A stretch of DNA of 45,671 bases. Source: Multifurca ochricompacta (taxonomy: Eukaryota; Basidiomycota; Agaricomycetes; Russulales; Russulaceae). The position numbers and the translations under genes were made by a program. The notes under the pieces were generated by a model, which had not been told where the DNA came from, did no database searches, and was given only the letters and a program-made list of their open reading frames with translations. Positions 24,150-32,691 of the stretch are shown here, piece after piece (the first letter of the stretch is position 1; every line of letters begins with the position of its first letter). Where the stretch lies: positions 1-45,671 of the forward strand of contig WTXG01000277.1 in the NCBI GenBank assembly GCA_022496185.1. The letters are read 5' to 3'.

Positions 24150-24945
24150 CATGAGGTGTGAAGCATTTTGCCAGTTGGCCCGATGTCAAGAACTCCTTGA
24201 CGGGGAAGGTGCGAAAAATAATTGCACAACTGGTGAACCATCCACGTTGAACGACCACGAGCAGACCAGAAACACGATTTTTTCAGGGGAAGGCATCAAT
24301 CGAGTTTTGAAAAAAATGTCGAGAAGCGGCACTAAATAGATTGAAAGAGGCGATACACACATATGCGCATTCATCACCAGTTTTTCACATCCTTGAAATG
24401 GTCGTCCACAAACGAGGTCCAGGGTCTGCCCCGCGGGTTTCCGAGGCCCCCCCCCTACTTCCTTCCTCTCGAGGTAGATCCAACCTCTTGCAGAACCGCC
24501 TGGACAATCTTTCACAATTTTTCCCTGAGTAATATAATTCAAAGGACGTATGCACGCACCAAGATGTCCCTACCCTCATCTGTTTCTGTCACGAGGGCAA
24601 GAACAGAGAGCAAATTCGATCAGTATCTTCACGACTCGGTTCGTCACCACCGTGGTAGTGCGAAACAAGCGCGTTACGAGATACTAGGCCAAGACGCTCA
24701 GGACGAGCGCCACCGGTGTGAGAGAAGTATTGTAAAGGATGGCTCGGGCGTTGAGCTCATGAAACCTCCAGCCATCGCCATTCCTGGTAAAACCCACTAT
24801 TCCTCTCTTTCGTTACAAGCCCTGAATTAGGGCACTTATGATTTAGTTTCAAACATTCGAAATATCATCTTTTCAGTACATGCACATTCCGGGCCGCTTA
24901 CCCATCCATTCCTTTCTTAACCTCTCCGTCACGTCTCTGTCTACA

Positions 24946-26646
24946 TCCCTTCTTGACCACATACCACCACCATCACCTTTAGGTTTTTGTGTTGTTTGCT
25001 GATTAAGTTGCCTCCAATGTCTAATCGCTTTGCTGCTCTTTCGGAGCCCCCTCCCCCACCCCCCCCTTCTCCTGCCCAGGTTCTCACCTCTGCCATCACC
25101 CAGCTTTATGATGGGATGGTTGAGGCTGAGGCTTCCTTCCCTGGGGACGACGATGCTTATGTCGCTGCCCTCCATGGCCACCTCCACGATTTCCTTGACT
25201 TTGCCCCTGTTCATGGGGCCCCCTCCCTCATCCTCTCCTACGCGCAGCACTCCCAGGCCTTTGTGGATTCCATGCATGCTGCTTTCCCTACTCCCCTCTC
25301 CCGCTTCTCCAAGATCTTCCATGAGGACCTGTTCCTGATCAATCAGGACCTGCGGCTCTTCAAGAGGTCACTGGATGCGCTCACTGCTGGTGGCACACCG
25401 GCACCCCCCCTTTCTGCTGCTCCCCCTCCTGCTCCTGTTCCAGGCCCTTCCAAGAAAGGTAAGGCCCCTGCCCAGGCCCCTCCCACCCCACCTGCCCAGG
25501 CCCCGGCCCAGGTTGCCCCAGCCAAGGCCCCCAAGGCCAAGGCCAAGCCCTCTGCCCCGGCCCCCTCCCCTGCACCCCCTCCTGCCCCCACTACCCCTGC
25601 TGCCCCTGCCCCCTCCCCCCCCTCATCCTATGCTGCTGCTGCCAAGAGGCGTGCGAGACCCTCTCTGGTGGTATTTCCTGGTTCTGTGCAGGACCCTTCC
25701 GACCCTCCATTTGTGTGTAAGCCCCCTGGGGCTATTGTTTCATTCTTGAACTCTGAGCTGTTGGGTTCCGGGACCCAGGTCTCCCTGTCTGCTGCGCGGT
25801 GGACACCGAAGAAGAACCTGGTTCTTACGGCCGGCCCCGATGTCTCGGAGGCTAACCTCCTCTCTGCCCAGCCCCTCCTCACTTCTCTGCTAGGTCCCTT
25901 CTTGTCGGTGATGGGCCAGCCCCTTTCCCCCTCCTCCCGTCCGAACGTTCGGTGGTCCCGGGTGACCATCAACGGCCTCGCTACTGGCGTGACCCCACAC
26001 ACTGGGGCACATTCTCCCCAGGCCTGCCATGAGGCTCTGGGTCGTGAGAACCTGGTGTACAGGGCGCTCAAAGTGACGGCCCTTCCTTCCTGGGTCCGCG
26101 CCCCCTCCACCCTCCTCCCTGGCTCCACTTCATCTGTGGTGGTGGCCTTTGAGGATCCGGATGGTGTGGCGCTGGCGGGCCTTTTGGCCCAGCGCACCCT
26201 CTATGCCTTTGGGCATGCTGGTGCAGTCCGTCGATGGAGGAAGCCGCCCCGCGTCAAGAAGCCGGCTGTCCCGGCCCCCACACCCGCCGCTTAGCGGCAT
26301 CTTTCTATTTTTACTTGTGACTTTTGTTTCGGTCTTTCATTGAACTGATTGGTTGGGTCTCGACCATGATGGCACACGGGGTCTGGACCTGGCACATGCA
26401 CCTAGCCGTCCCTACTTTTATTTTACATCTTCCTTTTCCCCACCCTTAGGGTGGGGGTCCTGGTCTGCTGGGTCTTCCATTTACTACCTCCATGGTTTTT
26501 CCCTTTGGGTTTTCCACCATTACCTCCAGGGCGCTTGTCCCTTCTTACAGTAGTTACTATGTCCCTGTAGTAGCTGCGCAATTTGCCTGTTTGGCTGAAG
26601 CGCGTAATAAAGTTGAGTTCAAAAAAAAAAAAAAAAAAAAAAAAAA
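24946..26646 (+). mobile_element. ORF1-only non-LTR retroelement (half-LINE), 1701 bases
   Basis: The insertion ends in 26 A residues (26621-26646). It is flanked by GTCTACA at 24939-24945 and 26647-26653, which is single-copy at the equivalent place in unit 2 (about 38030). This is the signature of target-primed reverse transcription. It contains one ORF (25017-26294) preceded by about 70 bases and followed by about 330 bases of 3' untranslated sequence. No reverse-transcriptase ORF lies between ORF1 and the tail. It may be an internally deleted LINE or an element that naturally encodes ORF1 only, like mammalian HAL1. Confidence 0.85.
25017..26294 (+). CDS. LINE ORF1-like protein (gag-like, proline/alanine-rich), about 425 aa
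   Basis: The start was chosen at MSNRFAALSEPP (25017), because LINE ORF1 proteins often start with an NRFAAL-like motif; an upstream ATG at 24987 would add ten residues. Residues about 15-115 are helical and acidic. Residues 120-220 are low-complexity Pro/Ala/Lys with PAPAPSPP-type repeats and a basic end (AAAAKRRARPS). Residues about 225-410 form a globular region (SARWTPKKNLVLTAGPDV..) resembling the RNA-binding ORF1 region of fungal Tad-type LINEs. The ORF is open to a TAG at 26292-26294. It would bind element RNA. The family assignment is from memory of related proteins and is moderately certain. Confidence 0.7.
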   Translation: MSNRFAALSEPPPPPPPSPAQVLTSAITQLYDGMVEAEASFPGDDDAYVAALHGHLHDFLDFAPVHGAPSLILSYAQHSQAFVDSMHAAFPTPLSRFSKIFHEDLFLINQDLRLFKRSLDALTAGGTPAPPLSAAPPPAPVPGPSKKGKAPAQAPPTPPAQAPAQVAPAKAPKAKAKPSAPAPSPAPPPAPTTPAAPAPSPPSSYAAAAKRRARPSLVVFPGSVQDPSDPPFVCKPPGAIVSFLNSELLGSGTQVSLSAARWTPKKNLVLTAGPDVSEANLLSAQPLLTSLLGPFLSVMGQPLSPSSRPNVRWSRVTINGLATGVTPHTGAHSPQACHEALGRENLVYRALKVTALPSWVRAPSTLLPGSTSSVVVAFEDPDGVALAGLLAQRTLYAFGHAGAVRRWRKPPRVKKPAVPAPTPAA

Positions 26647-27454
26647 GTCTACACCTCTCCACCTTTATTGCTTGGTTTCATCTCACTTGTCTCCTTTCGT
26701 CCTAATTCGTCCTCTTCTGCTTCATATCTAGGTAGGTCTCCCTGTGGGTATATGGAAGTACATGCAATGCTTGTAGTAGACCAACCAGTGAGCCAACAGA
26801 AGCGGAAATCAAATGGCATTTCTCTCCCTTTTCTCTCTTTTCTTTGTGTGTTAAAGAACTTCTCGATGACGTCAAGTGCAAGGTCAAATGGAACCAGCAA
26901 GTAGCGTGTTCGCAAGTACCAGCATGATACACCCTCATTCAAAATTCTTAGTTATCGCAGGGGCTCCCTCTTCTCACTCTCTTCTCCTATTATTTCGGGA
27001 AACACTTTGGCTTCAGTGACACTCATCACGGATTGGATCCATACAGTGGACGGACTGCTTTGATCCATGTTGATCACCAGATTCGGAACTTGATGGCGAG
27101 TTTGATGATTGAGATAACTTTGTCTTTACTCGGCTCTCGTACTCTGTCAAGGCGGTTTTGGAATAATAATAAAGAGAGAGCAAGCTGCAAAGTTGAAGTT
27201 GGATGTGGGGCTGCGTTTTGATCGATCATATTACCGCCCTCAGGTGGCCGCTGTCCAATGCCATGGCCATGTATCTGAATATAGATATATATTGAAAGTA
27301 ATTGGTGTTTTGAATCACCACGACCTGAAGGTGGCTGACTGACAAACACGAAGGAATGGACGGAAAGCCAACAAAACAAAACGGCACTTGTCCATTCCTT
27401 TTCACAAATGCATGCGTGCCTTTCAATCCTCGTCCGAGACGGCAAGGCCACACA

Positions 27455-27735
27455 AGTGAATGCAATTCACCCAGCAGTTTGACGAATCACGTGATGTAAA
27501 GTAAACAACAGTAAATTCTGTTGAAGCCGTACAGAGGTTCCGGGATAGTGGTTTGACACGTGATGTAGAGTAAACAACGGCAAATTTTGTTGAACCAAGA
27601 TACCGGTACAGAGACAGAGAGCTCACCCACCACTGCTGACATCCCCAAAGTGGTAGTCTTGTCACACGACCATGATTTGTAATAATATTTATTTTAAAAA
27701 GGAAAGTTATCATTGATCAACAAAAAGTCGTTACA
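27455..27735 (+). repeat. Left terminal inverted repeat of the MULE-like element
   Basis: It pairs with 28575-28879. It contains two copies of a CACGTGATGTARAGTAAACAA module about 80 bases apart, so each arm has an internal repeat. Confidence 0.85.
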
Positions 27736-27779
27736 AATCAAAGTCATGTGACATGTAGACAACGTTTTCAAACCTGATG

Positions 27780-28250
27780 AAAGACCGGTTCTGCTCATGC
27801 AACGACCTCACCCCCCTCACCTTCCTTCACACGCTCCTCTACTAGCCCCTCTCCAATTCCTGCCTGACTGGGCTCTAGAACTTGACCAACCTCCATGGCA
27901 CATACTCTTCACTTGCAAACCTTACATTGAGGATTTGCTCACCTTTATCCAGGACATGTGGGCCTTCACAAGGCCTCCTTTGGCAAAATGACCTTGCAAG
28001 CTGGATTAAGAGTCTGAGTTGGTGACATTGGGTAGTATGGGTAAGTTTGCTTTTCTTCTCCAACACACAGGCTCTGTTCCCCTCTCCACTCCTTCTCTAT
28101 TACACACTGTCTCTCTTGTTTCCCTCTACCAAGAGGTTTTGCACATGGTGGTTCTCTCATGTTCACAACAGTAGTTACTATGTACTGGTAGTAGCTGTGT
28201 GATTTGGGCAAGGCCCTGAAGTGCAAATAAAATTGATTTCAAAAAAAAAA
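27780..28250 (+). mobile_element. A-tailed LINE 3' fragment A inside the MULE-like element
   Basis: It ends in 10 A residues (28241-28250), preceded by CAAATAAAATTGATTTC. The 60 bases before that, AGTAGTTACTATGT..TAGTAGCTG, match the 3' end of the ORF1-only LINE (26549-26575). A 64-codon ORF (27797-27991) with HILFTCKPYIEDLL could be a relic of a LINE ORF2 C-terminus, but this is weak. The 5' edge is not defined. Confidence 0.6.
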
Positions 28251-28571
28251 CCCCTAGTCTTTGTACCTTTACACTTGCTGCACAAGACTTGTGACCACTC
28301 TCAAAAGCAAGATAGGAAAAACAAGAAGGCCCAAGGAGTTTATGAGAGTGAGAAAAAGAAGCACCAGGTCCAATTCCGGGACCACTGTATGTTCCAAGTG
28401 CTGGAACAAGAGGGTGGCTCATTCTTGAGGCTAGCGAGAACGTGTGAGAATGCCAAAGTTCTTATCTAATCCTTATCTGATCTTATTCTAACTGATTTGT
28501 AATGGTATTTCATTCTGTGCACTTAGGCAAAGCCTTGACGCGCGTTATAAAGTCGATTCCAAAAAAAAAAA
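28251..28571 (+). mobile_element. A-tailed LINE-like 3' fragment B inside the MULE-like element
   Basis: It ends in 11 A residues (28561-28571) directly next to the right inverted repeat. The preceding GCGCGTTATAAAGTCGATTCC resembles the LINE end GCGCGTAATAAAGTTGAGTTC. A short ORF (28221-28469) is lysine-rich and not recognised. The start is taken as the end of fragment A's tail. Confidence 0.5.
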
Positions 28572-28574
28572 GGT

Positions 28575-28879
28575 ATTTCGTTGATAACTTTCCTTTTTAA
28601 AATAAATATTCAACGATAACTTCCTTTTTAAATAAATATTATTACAAATCACAATTGTGTGACATGATTACCACTTTAGTGATGTCAGTGGTGGGGGAGA
28701 GTTGGGTGAGCTCTCTGTACCGGTATCTTGGTTCAACAAAATTTGCCATTGTTTACTCTACATCACGTGTCAAACCGCTATCCCGGAACCTCTGTACCAC
28801 TATCTTGGTTCAACAGAATTTACTGTTATTTACTTTACATCACGTGATTCGTCAAACTGCTGGGTGAATTGCATCCAGT
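28575..28879 (-). repeat. Right terminal inverted repeat of the MULE-like element
   Basis: It is the inverted partner of 27455-27735. It contains an extra near-copy of the AATAAATATT..GATAACTT segment at its inner edge. Confidence 0.85.
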
Positions 28880-28888
28880 GGCCACACA

Positions 28889-30176
28889 CACACATAACGG
28901 TCCCCAAATCTTAACCATAAATGTAATAGTTTCGAAGAAGATGAGCCGCATTCAAGGTTTAGCGAGTCCTCCCAAACATGTGACATGACTTTGGAATGAA
29001 CGCATTCTCCAGCCTGGCCACTTCATTCCGCCTCATTTCCGAATTCAAGTCAGGTTGTGTATTATGATTTTGAGAGAGAGAGAGAAACAGATACAATGGG
29101 TGCTACAAGCTTTCTTTAGTTGGGATCGGGTCCAGTAGCCCCCGGCCCCCCCTTGGCATGTGGATTGCATGGAAGGGATGAGCGTAAGCACGATAATAAT
29201 AAAGTATAGCTATCCATTGAGCATCATTGAACCAAACGCATGTGGTTTTTTTGTTTTTGTCTTTTTTGTTTTTGGTACACAATGTGTTGGTGTTTACGAA
29301 TTGGGAGTTGCTCCGAACGACCCTTCCTTTCTCTTTCCGAGCCTTTTACTTCCTCATGATTTCCAAGATCCACCACTTGATGGTGGGGCTGGCCATATAG
29401 TACGCTCCTACTTTTACTTGCTACATATCTCACCATCTTTGGTAAGCATCCCATAATGAGTAGGTAGGGTACACCAAGGATCTCAAAACTCACTCACTCA
29501 CCCCCTATCCTCTCTCACGATTCACAAAAAAAAGTTCCGGAACAGAGAAAGCGCTAAGGGCGAAAGTTCCGCTCGCCCACTCGCTACCCGCTTGCCGCCG
29601 ATCGTAATAATTATCATTAATTAAAAAAAGAACTTGTTAAGTCTCAGCTCAAAAGAGAGGGAGACAACCAAGAAAAAAAAAAAAAACAAGACACCAAGAC
29701 GGGGGAGGGAGGACGGAATATAAAAAAAGAAAACCAAAAAAAAACACGGGCTTGGCGTGGAAAAATTCGTTGATAAGTAAATATGAGGTAAAACTATTGA
29801 GGGTTCTAATTAAGGTCAAGTCAAACACACACACACAATATCATCGCCGTCGTGTCATAGAATATGAGAAGATGAGAAGGAAGGAGAGAGGTGGAGGGGG
29901 AAGGGGAGGAGGAGGAGGAAGGTAGGAGGGGGGGGAGGAAGGGACCCGGAAGGGGTAAGCGCTCCTCGCTTGAACTGTATAAATGGTCCCCAAGTAGAAA
30001 ACGAATGGGAAAAGAGGAAGGAAATAAAAAACAAAAAAAAGGGAGCCTTACAGTATACATGCCCATGAAGAAGAAGAGGGAAAAAATAAGCAGAAGAAGG
30101 GAGGGAAGGGCCAGAAAGCTGAAACTGTCTCATCTCATTCTACCACCTCATCTCATCTCCATCATCATCATCATCA
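28889..30176. other. Spacer with purine-rich and A-rich tracts (unit 1)
   Basis: It is co-linear with about 38824-40036. It holds AG microsatellites, A-runs near 29675-29745, a CA run near 29826-29836 and a GGA-rich stretch at 29878-29945. No gene was recognised. The last part is presumably the 3' untranslated region of the truncated membrane-protein gene copy. Confidence 0.5.
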
Positions 30177-31199
30177 TCATCTTAGCATCCCACTACTTCC
30201 AGTCCCAGTTCCACTATCAGTAGCACCAGTAGTAGATCCCGTACCGGCAGTGAAATAAGCCGTAGAGGTAGCCGATGCCGAACTACTTCCCCAAGATCGG
30301 GAACCTTCCGTCCTCACAAGTTCCCCCATTTCACTCGCGCTCGACAGCTGATCCGGTGTATCACACAATCGACGTGGTGGTGGTGGTGGTGGTGCACGCC
30401 ACAACCCATCCTCTCGCCCAAACTCCCCGTGCTCCGTGACCGGCGCAAGTGCCTCGCCCGGCCCAACGCTATTACTCCGACTACGCACAAATTCCCCACT
30501 GCTGGCACCGCTCCCCACGCTACCCGGCCGTACCGGTGTAGACGTCACGTGTGGTGGCAGAGAGCGTGGTGGTGGCTGACCCCGCGTGCGCAAGGCGTCG
30601 CGAACGAGCTCACCGAGTTCGGATGACATCAGCGGTCTGTGGATACTATTACTCCGACTAGAGTGCTGACTCGCGCTAGCTAGACTCGCGCTGGCGGCAT
30701 CGTTGAACGAGACCATCGTCGCGCGCGTTGGAGGACGCGAGGACGAGGACGATGTCCCAATTGAGGGAGAATTGATACCCCCACCGCCGCCACTGGCGAT
30801 CGTGGTGGAGCAGAGGCTTGCGAATCCCCGCGATCCAACAGACTCGATCGTCGGCATCCGTTTAATGATGCCACCAAGCATCGGGATGGGTTCCTCAGAT
30901 GGAACCTCACGCCCAAACTCGTCAATGGACATATAGGGAGTGTGCGTGTCAAGGACATGATGCAAAGGTGGCGTACGCGGTTGGGGATCACTTTCCGAGT
31001 TTCTAGCCTCCTCGATCTCACGAGATACTCGGTCAACGATGGAGCGGAACCGGTCAGCGAAGCCTTCGAGTTCACCCTCCCCGACATTGGACACGAGTGC
31101 CTCACGTCCTGGGGAGCTCTCGCCGGCATGTAAGTCTCGGGAATTCGCCTTTCGGCGCAATGACCACGACGGGGCGCTGCTGGACTCGGCCGATCTGGA
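30177..31199 (-). pseudogene. Truncated copy of the four-TM membrane-protein gene (cytoplasmic tail only)
   Basis: It corresponds to the last two thirds of the final exon of the gene at 40037-42325. It runs from the SAESSNTPS-equivalent region to a stop at 30177. At about 31200 it breaks off abruptly at the duplication junction, so it lacks the promoter, start codon and all membrane segments. The C-terminal end reads EGSRSWGSSSASATSTAY, a frame different from the full gene. The two differ by one base near 30297/40191. An open frame of 327 codons remains, with no sign of expression. Confidence 0.85.
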
Positions 31200-31569
31200 G
31201 TTTCATGCAGGTGATAGCTTGGACCCGGCGCGGTCCCTCGCTGAACCAAGGACAAATCTAACACAGAGACCCATCTGTAATTCAGGATCCTCGACATTGC
31301 CGTAATCCAAAACGTCTCACTTCGTTCCAATTTCAATTATTTACTACCATCACAATAATCAAAAACCCAAGCGTTTCCTTCTCATGTAAGTCCATGCAAT
31401 CACGATAACCCGCGTAGAAAGGAAAGAAATACCACCATCAACCACTCTTTGTTTCGCCTCGATCCCTCACCGACAGCATATTGCGCCATGTAAAGCACTT
31501 GCATCAAACGAATGATGGGGCACTTATTGCTTCAACTGTGAGAGCCCGTAGATAATGATAATTGTGTGT

Positions 31570-32040
31570 CCGCCTTGCTCCTTGGTGCCAGGCTTCAACA
31601 ACAGTTCTGCCATTTCACAATTTCCTCTTTCAGACACCACTCGGAAAGGTGTCTCTCCCCGATTATTCCCGCGCATCTATATCCACACCGCGTTCCAGTA
31701 GTCGCCGTACAACATCTAGATATCCTTGTTGCGATGCAACATGCAGTAGAGTCTGGCCGTCGACGTTAAGAGCGTTTACATCTGCATCACGCTTGAATAG
31801 AAGTTGCGTGGCTTCCAAATACCCTTCCTCCAATGCCCGATATAGTGCTGTCTTGTCATCGTACCAGACATTTGTTTCGGCGCCGCGCTCGAGTAGCTGT
31901 GCGATGTCCTTATGTTCTTCTGATGCCGAAAACAATGGTATCCTGCCCGTGAGACACCTGGCATTGACATCCGCGCCAAATTCGATGAGTAACTGCGGAA
32001 GTTCAAAATGTCCTTTATCTGCAGTCTCGTGCAGCGGGGT
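31570..32040 (-). pseudogene. Ankyrin-repeat remnant of an NLR gene (unit 2)
   Basis: It is the counterpart of 9860-10327. The clearest block is 31663-31935 (LLHVASQQGYLDVVRRLLERGVDIDAR). Stops and small deletions interrupt it; for example, one ankyrin repeat reads QLLERGAE where unit 1 has QLLLERGAE. There is no NACHT part. Confidence 0.75.
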
Positions 32041-32691
32041 TCACATCATCATCATAGTTGTTGGCAGACTGGTGCGACGACCGCAGGCCCCGCAAGACAC
32101 CCACCTGCCCTGTGCACGTGACTTCACAAGCGTACGCGTTCTCATCATCATCCACCGTCGTCGACTTGCTTGAGCTGCAGATATTCTACCCAGCTGTGAG
32201 CACTAGTGTTGAGCGCGCCGCTTATTTTTTTAAAACGTAGTGAAACCCCAGCACTCCCGACAATTTAATCGCCCGCGCCCACCTAGGAGACTATATTAAT
32301 ATGGGCACATAGTAGATGACGATCAACATAAATCTGGCTCTGGCTCTATTTGGCCTTCGGCATAAAACCTCTCAGTTGCTCGTATATTCTATAGTACAAT
32401 AACCCGTACAAAAAATAAGGCACACTCAATGAAAGGATCCAATCACGTCTCCATCCTATGCCTTCCTGGCGCCACGCTCCATTTTAAGTTGCTCGATCTT
32501 CGACACTCGAGACTACTTAAAGTGGCGTCTGCATCTACATTTGGCCCAACAACTGCTATACAACCTCGAAATCTCCCCATTGTAAGGCTAAATGCAATAG
32601 AGTTTTGCAATATGTCATGCAAGTACCTACGTTGGACATAGAAGAGGACCAATACACCTTCAACCCTAGAGAATCACAGATCAACGTATGG
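32041..32691. other. Spacer between ankyrin remnant and NLR copy 4
   Basis: It is co-linear with 10328-11109. No gene was recognised. Confidence 0.5.

Larger units (their letters stand above)
24731..27045 (+). repeat. Degenerate solo LTR of the Ty3 family, itself interrupted by a LINE (unit 1)
   Basis: The start TGTAAAGGATGGCTCGGGCG matches the element-sense LTR start TGTAAGGATGGCTCGGGCG. Later blocks also match: CATTCCGGGCCGC, TGCTTGTAGTAGACC, GGTCAAATGGAACCAGCAAG, CGGGAAACACTTTG and the end GATCCATACA. About 607 bases remain after removing the inserted 1701-base LINE and its 7-base duplication. It carries no gag or pol, so it arose by LTR-LTR recombination. The orientation is opposite to the full element at 11548. 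Confidence 0.8.
24150..27210 (-). pseudogene. Old NLR remnant, split by a solo LTR and a LINE (unit 1)
   Basis: Pieces of an NLR gene are recognisable in minus-strand order. An exon-1 relic lies at about 27046-27210 and includes TALTEYESR in one frame and SVMSV in another. The end of exon 1 is at about 24665-24730 (matching GLVCRNALVSH of copy 2), with exon 3 at about 24570-24660 (VVKILIEF). Exon 4 lies at about 24390-24510 (AVLQEV, the equivalent of AVLQRLDRL) and the winged-helix region at about 24155-24290 (VKEFLTS). The P-loop and ankyrin parts are gone. All frames are broken. It is interrupted by the solo LTR at 24731-27045, which itself holds the ORF1-only LINE. The same relic in unit 2 shows that the decay predates the duplication. 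Confidence 0.75.
27455..28879. mobile_element. Non-autonomous DNA transposon with about 270-base inverted repeats and 9-base target duplication (MULE-like)
   Basis: The left end begins AGTGAATGCAATTCACCC, and the reverse complement of the right end begins ACTGGATGCAATTCACCC. Similarity continues for about 270 bases per arm, with a few small indels. The target duplication GGCCACACA is at 27446-27454 and 28880-28888. Unit 2 has it once, at the start of a CA microsatellite (38799 onward). Nine-base duplications with long inverted repeats point to Mutator-like elements. The 0.83 kb interior has no transposase ORF and instead carries two A-tailed LINE-like 3' ends. Confidence 0.85.
9462..31200. 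repeat. Unit 1 of a head-to-tail segmental duplication
   Basis: The sequence from AGGTGATAGCTTGGACCC at 9462 recurs at 31209. Similarity then continues co-linearly through the ankyrin remnant, the NLR gene, the older NLR remnant, the spacer and the 3' part of the membrane-protein gene. Unit 1 is 21.7 kb because four elements inserted after the copying (at 11548, 19458, 24946 and 27455). Without them it is about 9.6 kb. The two units differ by many substitutions and small indels, so the duplication is clearly older than the Ty3 insertion. Confidence 0.9.

Noticed and set aside
24987..25016. Upstream ATG extending the LINE ORF1 by ten residues
   Set aside because: The extension (MCCLLIKLPP) has no resemblance to ORF1 starts, while MSNRFAAL at 25017 does.
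25343..26197. Minus-strand ORFs opposite the LINE ORF1
   Set aside because: They are Gly/Ala-rich antisense of a Pro/Ala-rich GC-biased frame, with no features of their own.
29891..30223. Plus-strand ORF of 110 codons rich in Glu/Gly/Lys/Arg
   Set aside because: It is a translation of a GGA/GAA purine tract and is not kept intact in unit 2.
31562..32173. Plus-strand ORF of 203 codons
   Set aside because: It is antisense of the degenerate ankyrin repeats; the real signal is on the minus strand.
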